A DNA stretch of 64,000 bases, taken from Lachnospiraceae bacterium KH1T2. Its GTDB lineage: Bacteria > Bacillota > Clostridia > Lachnospirales > Lachnospiraceae. The notes below the pieces were generated by a model. It searched no databases. It had not been told where the DNA came from and was given only the letters and a program-made list of their open reading frames with translations. The position numbers and the translations under genes are program-made. This document shows, in pieces, positions 15,052 to 24,833 of this stretch. Positions within the stretch are counted from its first letter, which is position 1; every line of letters starts with the position of its first letter. Location: the NCBI GenBank assembly GCA_900114405.1, contig FOSY01000016.1, positions 1-64,000 on the forward strand. The letters run 5' to 3'.

Positions 15052-15433
15052 GAGGAGCACGACGAGCTGCCTTTAAGCCGTACTTCTTTCTTTCCTTCAT
15101 ACGTGGATCACGTGTAAGGAATCCTTCCTTCTTAAGGATTGGTCTGTACTCAGCATCAACCTCAAGAAGAGCACGTGAAATGCCGTGACGGATAGCGCCA
15201 GCCTGACCTGTATAACCACCACCGTAAACATTTACAAGTACATCAAACTTCTCTTCGTTCTGTGTTGCAACAAGTGGCTGACGAACGATCATCTTAAGTG
15301 TATCAAGACCGAAGTAATCGTCAATGCTCTTCTTGTTGATTTTGATTTCGCCCTTGCCAGGTACAAGGTATACTCTAGCAACTGAGCTCTTTCTTCTGCC
15401 TGTGCCGTAATATCTATTTGCTACTTTAGCCAA
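15035..15433 (-). CDS. rpsI: Ribosomal protein S9
   Basis: 132 residues, complete, ending in the invariant FSKR tail that reaches the P-site t[19 protein letters not shown] near the start and [15 protein letters not shown] in the middle are diagnostic. It follows rplM by 19 bases and shares its promoter. Its 3' end is the integration target of the mobile elements to the left. Confidence 0.98.
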   Translation of the reverse strand: MAKVANRYYGTGRRKSSVARVYLVPGKGEIKINKKSIDDYFGLDTLKMIVRQPLVATQNEEKFDVLVNVYGGGYTGQAGAIRHGISRALLEVDAEYRPILKKEGFLTRDPRMKERKKYGLKAARRAPQFSKR

Positions 15434-15452
15434 TGCTTTGTCCTCCTATCAA

Positions 15453-15881
15453 TTAAAACTTAAGCTCAACCGGCTGCTGTGCTGCCTGATTGTGCTCTGC
15501 GCCTGCGTAAACGTGAAGCTTCTTGAACATCTGACGTCCAAGAGTTCCCTTAGGAAGCATGCCCTTGACTGCAAGTTCGAATACATCTTCCGGCTTATTA
15601 GCAAGCTTATCACGAAGAGTCTCTTCCTTAAGACCACCAACATACTCTGAGTGTCTTCTGTAAACTTTCTGCTCAAGCTTCTTACCTGTAACCTTGATCT
15701 TAGAAGCGTTGATTACGATAACGTTATCACCACAGTCAAGGAATGGTGTGTAAGTAGGCTTGTTCTTTCCTCTTAAAACAGATGCTACACGTGAAGCAAG
15801 ACGTCCAAGTGTCTGACCCTCGGCGTCAACAACATACCATTTTCTTTCGATGGTAGCTGGGCTAGCCATATATGTATTCAT
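15453..15881 (-). CDS. rplM: Ribosomal protein L13
   Basis: 142 residues, full length, an early-assembling 50S protein. [16 protein letters not shown] and [21 protein letters not shown] are diagnostic. GGAGG lies before the ATG. It heads the rplM-rpsI operon with a strong promoter and a short leader hairpin that fits L13 autoregulation. Confidence 0.98.
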   Translation of the reverse strand: MNTYMASPATIERKWYVVDAEGQTLGRLASRVASVLRGKNKPTYTPFLDCGDNVIVINASKIKVTGKKLEQKVYRRHSEYVGGLKEETLRDKLANKPEDVFELAVKGMLPKGTLGRQMFKKLHVYAGAEHNQAAQQPVELKF

Positions 15882-15928
15882 TATTTTCCTCCAAATAAAA
15901 GTAGAAATCTTTTTAATCGTAACGTTCG

Positions 15929-15953
15929 TGCAAAACCGGGGCTGTGGTTTGCA
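15929..15953 (-). ncRNA. L13-leader-like hairpin upstream of rplM
   Basis: On the minus strand TGCAAACC and GGTTTTGCA pair around CACAGCCCC, 48 bases before the rplM start and inside the 5' UTR. Firmicutes have a small L13 leader RNA at this place that mediates autogenous control; identity is judged from position and shape only. Confidence 0.55.
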
Positions 15954-15962
15954 GCATGTAAT

Positions 15963-15991
15963 ATTTTACAGCACATATACCCGTGTGTCAA
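15963..15991 (-). promoter_or_regulatory. Promoter of rplM-rpsI
   Basis: Perfect TTGACA (15991-15986), 17-base spacer, TAAAAT (15968-15963) on the minus strand. Its presence shows that rplM-rpsI does not depend on read-through from the upstream nif/hyp-like cluster, whose last stop codon is only 17 bases away. Confidence 0.88.
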
Positions 15992-16007
15992 GGCAGAAAC
16001 GCCGATT

Positions 16008-17078
16008 TTAAAGGGATTTTAAAGCTTTTTTTTCAATGCGAAAAGCATCGCCTCGAGTAACTTTTACGTTGTAACCTGTTGTAGAAATTCTTCTCTCCAT
16101 ACAGCTTCGACATTCCGCTGCCTCATCACCTGTACATATCTTTCCATCATATAAAAGGTACTTACTTCGTACAGCTGTCGGAGACAGATTCGGCATCACA
16201 ACATTTGCACCGGCAAGAATTCCTTTTTCACGGCCTCTAGGGTCGATAGTTCCAAGCGCAGTAGTCGCCGGAAGCAGTACCTCAGGCATCATAAGTCTTA
16301 TGACACCGAGCAGATGAAGAGTATGCTCCAATGTTCCTGCCGGCTCATCCTTGAACTTAGTGTCTTTATGCGGTATAAAAGGCCCTATGCCTATCATATC
16401 AGCCCCAAATTCCTTCATGTAGTACAGATCATCCAGTACATTATCAATTGTCTGATATGGCGAGTCTACCATGATGCCGCATCCCACCTGATATCCGATT
16501 TCTTTAAGCATATCAAGGCAATGCTTTCTGTGCTCTATCGTAAGCTCCTCAGGATGCAGTTTTCGGTAATGCTCCGGGTCAGATGTTTCCTGCCTTAAAA
16601 GATAACGTTCTGCCCCTGCATCAAACCATAGCTGATAGCTTTCTCTCGAACGTTCACCTATAGAAAGTGTCACTGCTGTATCAGGATGCCTGCGGCGTAT
16701 CTCGCTTACAATATCAGCTATGTCCTGATCACTGTATGACATATCCTCACCGCTCTGCAGAACGAAAGTCCTGAATTGCAGCTCATAACCCTGATCAGCA
16801 CATGCGACTATCTCTTCTTTAGTCAGATGATATCTTTCTGCATTCGCGTTGCTTTTCCTGATTCCGCAGTAATAACAGTCATTTCGACAATAATTGCTGA
16901 ATTCTATTATTCCTCTAAGATAGACATCTTTACCATAATACTTTTCTCGTACCTGACAAGCGTTGCTGTAAAGCAGAGTCTCGTCCTCAACGCTCATAGT
17001 AAGTAAAAGCTGTTTAAGCTCTTCTCTTTCTAATGTCCGATTCGCTCTTAGCTTCAGTATTCTTTCATGATTATTCAT
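16008..17078 (-). CDS. hydE: [FeFe]-hydrogenase maturase HydE-type radical SAM enzyme
   Basis: 356 residues. The radical SAM cluster motif is CRNDCYYC (C64, C68, C71), preceded by the HydE-typical RGIIEFSNY. GIGPFIPHKDT and MPNLSPTAVRSKY are characteristic. C315, C323 and C326 form CX7CX2C, the auxiliary cluster site of HydE. In [FeFe]-hydrogenase assembly HydE acts on the Fe(CO)2(CN)-cysteine complex made by HydG. HydF and HydG are not in the window. Here it is the last gene of the nif/hyp-like cluster, 27 bases after hypE. It may serve the cell's [FeFe]-hydrogenase, or have been recruited to this cluster. The related PylB is less likely because of the C-terminal cysteines. Confidence 0.85.
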   Translation of the reverse strand: MNNHERILKLRANRTLEREELKQLLLTMSVEDETLLYSNACQVREKYYGKDVYLRGIIEFSNYCRNDCYYCGIRKSNANAERYHLTKEEIVACADQGYELQFRTFVLQSGEDMSYSDQDIADIVSEIRRRHPDTAVTLSIGERSRESYQLWFDAGAERYLLRQETSDPEHYRKLHPEELTIEHRKHCLDMLKEIGYQVGCGIMVDSPYQTIDNVLDDLYYMKEFGADMIGIGPFIPHKDTKFKDEPAGTLEHTLHLLGVIRLMMPEVLLPATTALGTIDPRGREKGILAGANVVMPNLSPTAVRSKYLLYDGKICTGDEAAECRSCMERRISTTGYNVKVTRGDAFRIEKKALKSL

Positions 17079-17105
17079 ATAAAAAACAACCTTCTGCTCA
17101 TATTA

Positions 17106-18110
17106 TCAGCAAATTCGAGGAAGAAGCTCATTTCCAGGCTCAGGAAGAATCGTTTCAGTACCGATCTCCGTCTCCATTATGACTCTTCCCTTGTTTTCCT
17201 CGGTTATTACACCAATCTTTGCTGCACCTGCCGTATCCGGAAATTCTTTAAGAACTTCTATAAGCTTATCTGCCTTTTCTTCAGGAAGGATCATAACAAG
17301 TCGTCCTTCACACGCAAGGTAGAGCGGCTCAAGTCCAAGCATTCCTGTTACTCCCTTTACCTCGGGCGCTACCGGAACAGCAGTCTGATCGAGCTTTACA
17401 CCAACTCCTGCTTCTTTAGTTATCTCATAAAGAACTGTGCCTACACCGCCGCGAGTTGCATCTCTTATTACATGTATATCTCCGACCTGCTTTAAAGCCG
17501 CCTCTACAGGATGCCATAACGGTGCACAATCACTTGTAACCTCGGCTTCTATTCCATAGTCATCACGAGCAAGTAAGATTGCTGTACCGTGGCGTCCTAC
17601 ATCGCCGGTGACCACGACTGCATCTCCAGGCTTTGCAAATGCGCCGGATGTTTCCGCACCTTCAACTATCTCTCCAACTCCGGTGGTTGTGATAAAGACG
17701 CCGTCTACCTGACCTTTTCCAGCAACCTTTGTATCTCCGGCAACTATTTTTACTCCAACCTTAGAGGCTGTTTCTTCCATTGCTGCAGCTATTTTTTCAA
17801 GATCAGCAAGCTTAAAACCTTCTTCAATGACAAAACTGCATGTAAGATAAAGCGGCTTTGCTCCCATGCATGAAAGGTCATTAACTGTACCGCAGATTGA
17901 AAGCTTTCCTATATTTCCACCATTAAAAAATGCCGGCGATACAATGAAACCGTCAGTTGACATTGCAATTTTGCCATTAGGCCTTGGTAATACTGCAGCA
18001 TCATCTGCCGTAAAATATTCATTTGAAAAATGTTCCTTAAACACCTTGCTGATAAGTTCTGAAGTCTGCTTTCCACCGGCTCCATGTGCAAGTGTTACTG
18101 TTTCTGTCAT
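17106..18110 (-). CDS. hypE: HypE, thiocarboxamide dehydratase for cyanide ligand synthesis
   Basis: 334 residues, normal for HypE. The PurM-like ATP-binding core begins with LAHGAGGKQTSELI and continues with STDGFIVSP and GDTKVAGKGQVDG. The C terminus ends PRIC, the conserved tail whose cysteine is carbamoylated by HypF and dehydrated by HypE with ATP to a thiocyanate that donates CN to iron. It follows hypD by 32 bases. Confidence 0.95.
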   Translation of the reverse strand: MTETVTLAHGAGGKQTSELISKVFKEHFSNEYFTADDAAVLPRPNGKIAMSTDGFIVSPAFFNGGNIGKLSICGTVNDLSCMGAKPLYLTCSFVIEEGFKLADLEKIAAAMEETASKVGVKIVAGDTKVAGKGQVDGVFITTTGVGEIVEGAETSGAFAKPGDAVVVTGDVGRHGTAILLARDDYGIEAEVTSDCAPLWHPVEAALKQVGDIHVIRDATRGGVGTVLYEITKEAGVGVKLDQTAVPVAPEVKGVTGMLGLEPLYLACEGRLVMILPEEKADKLIEVLKEFPDTAGAAKIGVITEENKGRVIMETEIGTETILPEPGNELLPRIC

Positions 18111-18142
18111 TTCCTCTTCCTCTCAAATCCTATAAATTCACA

Positions 18143-19183
18143 TCAACCATAGAGATAATGCGCAGAGCATGTTCCCTCGTTTGAGACCATACAAGCACCG
18201 ATAGGATGCTCCGGAGTGCAGACTTTTCCAAATAACGGACACTGCTCAGGCTGACATTTACCCTGAAGCACTTCGCCGCATCGGCATCCAGGATTACTAT
18301 GCCCTGATGTCTTCTCGACACCATACTTCTTAAGCGCATCATACTTTGCAAATTCATCACGCAGCTCAAGTCCGGAATTTTCTATCACGCCTATTCCACG
18401 CCATTCCGCATCACAAGGCCTCATGTAATGATTGATAAGCTCCATAGCCTTCTCACTTCCGCTTTCCTTGACTACTCTAGGATATGCATTAATGAGAAAC
18501 GGCTCTCCTGACTGATATTTTTTTACAGCTATCGCCAGCGCAGAAATGAGCTCAGATGCCGTAAATCCGGCTATGACACCGCTCATTCCCTTTTTAAGCA
18601 TATCTTCACAGTCTTTTAAGCCAGTGATCGCATGAACATGTCCCGGGTACAAATAGATATCAGTGTAATCAGCCATTGCCTGATATGCTCCGGGCATAGT
18701 CTTATTTGCAGTTACCAATGAAAAGTTGTTTATTCCCGCTGCCTCTGCATCTCTTACTGCTATACACGAAGACGGAGTAGTAGTTTCAAATCCAACTGAA
18801 AGGAACGCTACTTCTTCTTCCGGGTGCTCCTCTGCATATTTTTCTGCATCCTGCGGCGAATACACCACTTTTACCTTAGCACCAAGACCCCTGGCTTTCT
18901 GAAGGCTTGTCTCTGACCCCGGTACACGCACCAGATCTCCAAATGTACATATCGTAACACCATGCTTAAGCGCAAGCTCTACTGCACAGTCTATGAATCC
19001 TGCCGGCGTTACACACACAGGACATCCCGGACCTGATATCAATTCTATTTTAGGTGAAAGAAGCTTTCTTATACCCAGACGGAATATTTCATGAGTATGT
19101 GTACCACACACCTCCATTATCCTTATCTTCTTACCATCATAATTTTTAAGGAGCTCCGCGCCTTTTCTTACTTCTTCTGTCAT
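18143..19183 (-). CDS. hypD: HypD, scaffold for Fe(CN)2CO assembly
   Basis: 346 residues. VCGTHTHEIFR (C26), GPGCPVCVTP (C54, C57), FETTTP and GHVHAITG are the conserved HypD motifs, and the C-terminal part has the [4Fe-4S] cysteine set (GHSNPGCRCG, CQPEQCPLFGKVC). With HypC it carries iron while two cyanides and one CO are added. Its start overlaps the hypC stop by one base, as expected for tight coupling of partners. Confidence 0.95.
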   Translation of the reverse strand: MTEEVRKGAELLKNYDGKKIRIMEVCGTHTHEIFRLGIRKLLSPKIELISGPGCPVCVTPAGFIDCAVELALKHGVTICTFGDLVRVPGSETSLQKARGLGAKVKVVYSPQDAEKYAEEHPEEEVAFLSVGFETTTPSSCIAVRDAEAAGINNFSLVTANKTMPGAYQAMADYTDIYLYPGHVHAITGLKDCEDMLKKGMSGVIAGFTASELISALAIAVKKYQSGEPFLINAYPRVVKESGSEKAMELINHYMRPCDAEWRGIGVIENSGLELRDEFAKYDALKKYGVEKTSGHSNPGCRCGEVLQGKCQPEQCPLFGKVCTPEHPIGACMVSNEGTCSAHYLYG

Positions 19184-19395
19184 CAGTCCATGAACTCCTT
19201 CATCAGTTCTTCAGATTCATTTACATCATCGTCTGTTATCTTAGCTATTGCAGAACCTGCATGAACCATTACGTAATCCCCTGGCTCCAGGTCTGCAATA
19301 AGTTCTGACGATACGCTTCTCTTTGCTCCTGACGCATCTATTATTGCTGTTCCATTACTAACCTTTAATACTCTAGCAGATAATCCAACACACAT
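19183..19395 (-). CDS. hypC: HypC family chaperone
   Basis: 70 residues. The N-terminal cysteine (MCVGLSARV) that binds iron with HypD is present, as is the histidine in YVMVHAGSAIAKI. The second motif position differs from the usual MCxxIPG: here it is MCVGLSA, without proline and glycine. AGGAGT precedes the ATG. In [NiFe]-hydrogenase systems HypC hands the iron centre to the large subunit; the client here is unknown. Confidence 0.92.
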   Translation of the reverse strand: MCVGLSARVLKVSNGTAIIDASGAKRSVSSELIADLEPGDYVMVHAGSAIAKITDDDVNESEELMKEFMD

Positions 19396-19404
19396 AATTA
19401 CTCC

Positions 19405-21714
19405 TTATCTCTCAGTCATCCGCTGCAAGCTTCTCGCTGCTGCAAACGCCTGTCCTAAAGCTATACCTCCATCATTAGGCGGTATAAGACTATGTTTCAA
19501 TACTTTAATTCCTGCTGTGACAAGCCTGTCTTCCACAAGTTCCAGAAGCAGAGTATTCTGAAACACACCTCCACTCAGAGCCGCAACATTTATACCAGAT
19601 GAGCTGTTTACACGTTTAATGGCCTCCACAATTCCGTCTGCGAGCCATGCATGGAATTGGTAAGCACATTTTTCAATCGACACTCCTGACATTCTGTCTT
19701 CGATCAATTTTTTGAAAATTCTATCAGTTCTTATATGTAAAAAGCCTTCCTCGTCTGTAACCAGTTCTGACAATTGCATTATATCACGATTCACATAGCT
19801 TTCTGCCGCATACTGAAGTGCTGTGGATGCTTCACCTTCAAATGATGACTCTATAACTATCCCAAGCGCTGCACTTACCGCATCAAAAAGCCTTCCTGCA
19901 CTTGTAGATTCCACTGTATTTAAGCCTTTTTCAGCCATTTTAGCTAATACATTAAGCTGAATCTTATCAGTGATTTTAAGCTTTTCTGCGATCTCTTCTG
20001 CATCCTTCTTTTCAAATATAGAATTAAGCATTGATGCAGCGATCTTCCAGCCTGTACGTGAAGCGCTGTCTCCTCCGACCTGCTTAAATGGAACAATACT
20101 GCCAACCCTCTCAAAGCCGTCAGGGTCAGCTATCATCACTTCGCCGCCCCATATTGTTCCGTCCGTTCCATATCCGGTACCATCGAAAGCCACTCCTATA
20201 ACTTTTTCTGCTGTGTCATTCTCCGCCATACATGACAATATATGCGCATAGTGATGCTGTACTTTCAATACTTTCCTGCCCAGGCTTTCCGCAAATTCCG
20301 TCGAATGGTACGCCGGATGCATATCACAGGCTACCACTTGCGGTTCAGCCTCAAGCATATCTTCCATCCTGAGAACCGTCTTTTCAAGGACATTTAGTGA
20401 TCTTACATCTGCAAGATCGCCTATATAAGCCGACGGATACATAAGACCATTCTTTCCTACGCAAAACGTATTTTTCAGCTCACCACCTATTGCAAGGACC
20501 TCACCTTTAGCAATAGAGCTCACATCAACAGGCAATGGTGCATATCCTCTAGAACGTCTTATCATATAAGGCTCTCCCTTATAAAAGTCCATCACAGAAT
20601 CATCTGCTCTTGTAAGTATCTCACGATTATGTGAAAGAATAACATCAACAAACAACGACAGCTCTTTAAGTACTTCTTCATCATTTGCACAGATCGGAGC
20701 TCCTGATACATTCCCGCTAGTCATTACCAAAACTTCCGGAAATTCTTTTCCATCAGGATACTTAAAAATAAGCATATGAAGCGGTGTATATGGCAGCATT
20801 ACTCCAATTTTCGGATTTCCAGGGCATAGTGACTCTGCCAATGCAGCATTTTGCTTCTTCTTCATAAGCAGTATAGGCTTTTGATGTCCCTTAAGGATTT
20901 TGTCCATTTCAGGCTCTACCTCGGCTATCCGCTTTACAGAGCTTTCATCCGCTGCCATCACAGCAAAAGGCTTTACCGGCCGACATTTTCTTTTGCGCAA
21001 AAGTTTTACCGCATCTTCATTTGATGCATCGCAGCACAGATGAAATCCTCCTATCCCTTTGATAGCAGCGATTCCTCCATGTCTGATAACTTCTCTGGTC
21101 TTGACAATAGCGTCATTTCCCCTGACTGCGATAGATCCATTTTTTTCAAGTAAATATACCTCAGGTCCGCACTCATTACAGCATACCGGCTGTGCATCAA
21201 ATCTTCGTGATCTTGATGTTTCATACTCTTCACGGCACTTGACACACATAGGGAAATGCTTCATCGATGTCCGTTCTCTATCGTATGGAAGCCTCTCTAA
21301 TATTGTCAGCCTCGGGCCACATGATGTGCAATTTATAAACGGATGAAGGTATCTTCTGTTTTTCGGATCAAAAAGCTCTTCTGCACATTTATCACATATT
21401 GCTATGTCCGGAGGTATGAATATTTCTCCCTTCGTCTTTTCACTTTCAACAATGGAAAAATTTTCAAATTTCTCAAATTTACTTAAGATTTTCTCGTCTA
21501 TACGTATTATAATTGCCCTGTCAGGCGGATTGCTTTCCAGATCATTTACAAACTCAGCTATAGAGTTTTTCTCCCCCTGCAGCAATATTTCTACAAAAGG
21601 TCCTCTATTACTGACACTTCCATTAAGCTTATGGCATTCTGCAAGTCTTGCTACCGTCGGTCGAAAACCTACCCCCTGAACGATCCCGTACACTCTTAAT
21701 CTATGCGTTTCCAT
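19405..21714 (-). CDS. hypF: HypF carbamoyltransferase
   Basis: The start at 21714 (METHRLRVYG) is chosen by family alignment and a GGAAGGA site; the frame is open to 21753. 769 residues with all HypF domains in order: acylphosphatase-like (GIVQGVGFRP, residues 11-20), two zinc-finger halves (four CxxC pairs, about 110-185), YrdC-like domain, and Kae1-like domain (QHHYAHILSC, GVAFDGTGYGTDGTIWGGE). It makes carbamoyl-AMP from carbamoyl phosphate and ATP and carbamoylates the HypE C terminus. The start is 4 bases after the stop of the nitrogenase-like gene, whose end holds the ribosome binding site. Confidence 0.95.
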   Translation of the reverse strand: METHRLRVYGIVQGVGFRPTVARLAECHKLNGSVSNRGPFVEILLQGEKNSIAEFVNDLESNPPDRAIIIRIDEKILSKFEKFENFSIVESEKTKGEIFIPPDIAICDKCAEELFDPKNRRYLHPFINCTSCGPRLTILERLPYDRERTSMKHFPMCVKCREEYETSRSRRFDAQPVCCNECGPEVYLLEKNGSIAVRGNDAIVKTREVIRHGGIAAIKGIGGFHLCCDASNEDAVKLLRKRKCRPVKPFAVMAADESSVKRIAEVEPEMDKILKGHQKPILLMKKKQNAALAESLCPGNPKIGVMLPYTPLHMLIFKYPDGKEFPEVLVMTSGNVSGAPICANDEEVLKELSLFVDVILSHNREILTRADDSVMDFYKGEPYMIRRSRGYAPLPVDVSSIAKGEVLAIGGELKNTFCVGKNGLMYPSAYIGDLADVRSLNVLEKTVLRMEDMLEAEPQVVACDMHPAYHSTEFAESLGRKVLKVQHHYAHILSCMAENDTAEKVIGVAFDGTGYGTDGTIWGGEVMIADPDGFERVGSIVPFKQVGGDSASRTGWKIAASMLNSIFEKKDAEEIAEKLKITDKIQLNVLAKMAEKGLNTVESTSAGRLFDAVSAALGIVIESSFEGEASTALQYAAESYVNRDIMQLSELVTDEEGFLHIRTDRIFKKLIEDRMSGVSIEKCAYQFHAWLADGIVEAIKRVNSSSGINVAALSGGVFQNTLLLELVEDRLVTAGIKVLKHSLIPPNDGGIALGQAFAAARSLQRMTER

Positions 21715-21718
21715 TAAC

Positions 21719-24043
21719 TCACGTTCCTTCCGGTCTCTGTCCAGACACTGCAAAATGCATCATATCGATCCATTCACACTCTATACTTACAAGCGGTTTC
21801 ATGACAGGATCAGCAAAAATCACATCATAATTCTCTTTTTCAGTAAGCTCCGTCAGGTCAAACTCTTCTTTAAGCCTGATATCAGCCTCTCGCTTAAATT
21901 CTCTATCCATCATAAAGAATGAGGCAACAGTGACATCCACATCACTATATTTTTTCTCTATCTCTTCTCTAAGAGAATGAGCAGCTGCCTGCTGATGTAC
22001 AATAAGTACTTTCTTACCTGAAAGTTCCGGAGTGTATTCAAGCCACTTTGAAGCCAGCGGGAAACCATATTCGTAAGTCAGTCCTTTTTCCTCACAGGCT
22101 TCTCTGACAGCTTTAAGCGCTGCCGGCGATACCGCAAGTATATCAGCACGCTTCGACTTATTCCAAGCCTCTTTGACCTCAGCTTCACTAATGTCAGCAA
22201 AATCCATCGGCGTAAAGCCAACTATATCTCCTGCATTAACATTCTCTATTCCGATTGCTTTTACAGCGCGTTCAATGCCTTTATCGTAAAGTTCCATACC
22301 GTTTGTCTGGATAGTTATAGTTCTTACTCCACAGGCCTTTTCGCTCATACGTTTAAGCGCCATATAGTCAGTCGCTATAACCGCCGGTACAGGTGTACCG
22401 ACAAGTGCAATAAACTCAGGCTTTATAGTTTCGGCAGCGCTTTTAAGCTTGGCTACAAGCTCCTTATCTCGCCCCAGTATCGCATCCATGTCTCTAAGGC
22501 CGGCGCTAAATACTGCTGTTCTGGCTCCCATTCCAGCGCTTATCCAACGAGGTTCATCAAAGCCGCATATATTTCCGGTACATCCGCCGGCGTCAATTAT
22601 CACTATCATTCCGCCCTTATTATAAATATAGGAAACGGCTCCACTCTGATCAGGCGCAAATGGTGTAAGGACTTTTCTAAATCCACGGATATTTCCTGTT
22701 TTTACGAGCTTTAATGTATTGCTTTTATCAAATTCCGGACTCTCGGCATCATCATTTGATGAGCTTTCCAGCGTTTCATCTATACTGTCCAGGAGCTTGA
22801 TAAGCCCATCAAATCCAAACGGCTGCTCATCTTCATTCCACAGCAAGTGTTTGCATTCCGGATGATAATACGCAGCATCTTTACCGATTGTCAGGTCTAC
22901 TTTGGTATTTTCCGGTGAATATTTAAGCATTGACGGATCCTGGTTGCAATATACTCTTGTCTCCGGACTGATTTCTGAAAGTTTCTTTAACCAGACCATT
23001 GCTTCATTTGTTACCACACCAAATATCTCTTCAATCTTCACTCCGAGACAGGCAAGCGAAAAAGCAAGCTCATATGGATCAGCGTTAACACTTTCACCTA
23101 TCGAAACTCTTAAACTTCTGTTTTTCGCTCTGAATCTTTCCTCAGCTTCCTTAGCCTTTTTATAATGCTCTTCATCACTTACACTTGAGCCTATCGCCTT
23201 CAAAAATGCCATATACTGGCGATGGATACGTTCTGCATTATAAAATCTCTTAAGCTCTATATACGGCTGTCCAAGCCTTTCAGCAAGTTCATCTGCTGCA
23301 TTTCTTGCTTCCTGATTTAATACTATATTAAAGCTGGCACTTGCCATTTCCTGAAAAGCTTCAAAGCTCTCACATCTGGATATTTCCCTGATATGTCTTA
23401 CCCCAGAGTTTCTTAAAAGATCATATAATTCCGAAGAGTCTTTCAGTTTTGCAAAGAAGCCCATAATATTTACTGCATTACTATGACGACGCTGCTTTTC
23501 AAGAAGCGAATAGATTGATGATCTCACGTGAACCATCGGAGGTTTCCTTCCCTCGCGGGTAAGAGCGTACATATAACATGGTCTTACCCTCACACCACAC
23601 TGCTCCTCGCATTTCTTTGCAACACGGTCCATATCAGTTCCAAGCAGAGCATCCACACATGTGACACATAGCATCACAACTGACGGCTTTTTCTCAAGGC
23701 TTTCAAGAATTCCGGATACAGCTTTTGGAATGCTCGTCAAATGTCTTGCCGTTACGAGATCTGTTTCACTCATCGTAAGATAAAAAAATCTGTTTTTGTA
23801 CTGCGGCAGACTGCTGAGTTCTGACGTATTACGACCGCAGCAGCCCGGCGAAATGATCAGCATTACCGAATCCGGAACTGAAAGTCCGGCACGTTTTACT
23901 CCAAATCCCTTCGCCCCCGGAGAGTTATAAGCAAGTGTCGCCGGAGAACTGTATATAAGATGCGATGAAAGAGTAAATTCCGCCGGAATATCTTCTCTGC
24001 TCACAAGCTCTTCAACTGTATAGTAAACAGCCTCATTACTCAT
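21719..24043 (-). CDS. Fused NifD/NifK-like nitrogenase component 1 protein
   Basis: 774 residues in two halves, each resembling a nitrogenase component 1 subunit. The N-terminal half (about 1-430) has [10 protein letters not shown] (C68, C69) and [14 protein letters not shown] (C126, C129), at the places of P-cluster ligands C88 and C154 of NifD. After an acidic linker (about 422-440) the C-terminal half has [17 protein letters not shown] (C488, C493), [12 protein letters not shown] without cysteine where a ligand is common, and NGMELYDKG. It should work as catalytic partner of the adjacent NifH-like reductase, with which its start overlaps by 8 bases. Nothing suggests true N2 fixation. It does not look like ChlN/ChlB or CfbD, which are separate subunits or homodimers. 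Confidence 0.8.
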   Translation of the reverse strand: MSNEAVYYTVEELVSREDIPAEFTLSSHLIYSSPATLAYNSPGAKGFGVKRAGLSVPDSVMLIISPGCCGRNTSELSSLPQYKNRFFYLTMSETDLVTARHLTSIPKAVSGILESLEKKPSVVMLCVTCVDALLGTDMDRVAKKCEEQCGVRVRPCYMYALTREGRKPPMVHVRSSIYSLLEKQRRHSNAVNIMGFFAKLKDSSELYDLLRNSGVRHIREISRCESFEAFQEMASASFNIVLNQEARNAADELAERLGQPYIELKRFYNAERIHRQYMAFLKAIGSSVSDEEHYKKAKEAEERFRAKNRSLRVSIGESVNADPYELAFSLACLGVKIEEIFGVVTNEAMVWLKKLSEISPETRVYCNQDPSMLKYSPENTKVDLTIGKDAAYYHPECKHLLWNEDEQPFGFDGLIKLLDSIDETLESSSNDDAESPEFDKSNTLKLVKTGNIRGFRKVLTPFAPDQSGAVSYIYNKGGMIVIIDAGGCTGNICGFDEPRWISAGMGARTAVFSAGLRDMDAILGRDKELVAKLKSAAETIKPEFIALVGTPVPAVIATDYMALKRMSEKACGVRTITIQTNGMELYDKGIERAVKAIGIENVNAGDIVGFTPMDFADISEAEVKEAWNKSKRADILAVSPAALKAVREACEEKGLTYEYGFPLASKWLEYTPELSGKKVLIVHQQAAAHSLREEIEKKYSDVDVTVASFFMMDREFKREADIRLKEEFDLTELTEKENYDVIFADPVMKPLVSIECEWIDMMHFAVSGQRPEGT

Positions 24044-24800
24044 TAGACTCTTCCTCCGTTAAAAGTGTTCTTGCCAGCTCAATATAGTGCCTGCTTACAT
24101 CAAGTTCAGGATTGCCTTCAATTACCGTCTTACCTGCTTCCTCATAAAGAATTATGTCATCGCTCCTCGGAATCTCTCCGATGATACTAAGTCCATTTTC
24201 TTTTGCAAAAGCTTCCACTTTCTCATTCTCGTCTTTTACATTTCTATGATTTAGGATGATTCCACGAACCTTTGCATAACCTCTATCCTGAAAATTCTTA
24301 ACTGCTTCATTAATATTTCTTGCAGCATAAAGAGCCATTTTTTCTCCTGAGGTTACTATGAGAACCTGCTCTGCATAGCCTTCCCGGATTGGTGCTGCAA
24401 AACCACCGCACACGACATCACCTAAAACATCATATAAGACGACATCCGGCTTTTCTTTCTTGAAAAGCTCAAGTTCATCAAGAAGATGAAATGTTGTAAC
24501 AATTCCACGTCCCGCACATCCAAGCCCCGGTGTCGGACCGCCAGTCTCTATACAAAGAACTCCACCGAATCCTTCCTTTACAACTTCGTGGTAGTCTTCC
24601 GGCAGAGCATCATTTTCACGCATGTAATCCATTACTGAACCTACAGGCTCTCCCCCAAGTAAATTCATAGTTGAGTCTGCCTTGGGATCACATCCTATCT
24701 GTATAACCTTTTTCCCTAATAGAGAAAAGGCGGCTGCAAGGTTCGCAGTCGTCGTAGATTTTCCGATTCCGCCTTTTCCATAAATTGCTAATTTTAACAT
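24036..24800 (-). CDS. NifH-like ATP-dependent reductase (nitrogenase iron protein family)
   Basis: 254 residues. P-loop GKGGIGKST (8-16), switch-like GCDPKADST (36-44), and the two [4Fe-4S] ligand cysteines C95 ([10 protein letters not shown]) and C131 ([12 protein letters not shown]) are all present, so a homodimer with a bridging cluster is expected. It couples ATP hydrolysis to one-electron transfer to a component 1 partner, here the fused protein encoded immediately downstream. It is shorter than dinitrogenase reductases (about 275-295), as are the BchL/CfbC/maturation-type homologs. AAGGGAAAG precedes the ATG. Confidence 0.9.
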   Translation of the reverse strand: MLKLAIYGKGGIGKSTTTANLAAAFSLLGKKVIQIGCDPKADSTMNLLGGEPVGSVMDYMRENDALPEDYHEVVKEGFGGVLCIETGGPTPGLGCAGRGIVTTFHLLDELELFKKEKPDVVLYDVLGDVVCGGFAAPIREGYAEQVLIVTSGEKMALYAARNINEAVKNFQDRGYAKVRGIILNHRNVKDENEKVEAFAKENGLSIIGEIPRSDDIILYEEAGKTVIEGNPELDVSRHYIELARTLLTEEESNE

Positions 24801-24833
24801 ACAAACTTTCCCTTGATTGATAATTCTTTAACA

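Noticed and set aside
16008..21714. [NiFe]-hydrogenase operon
   Set aside because: Maturation genes only; no large or small subunit, HypA, HypB or protease in the window.
21719..24800. True nitrogen-fixation nitrogenase
   Set aside because: No NifB, NifE/N or other nif genes, component 1 is one short fused chain, and the cysteine pattern does not match a full P-cluster and cofactor site.
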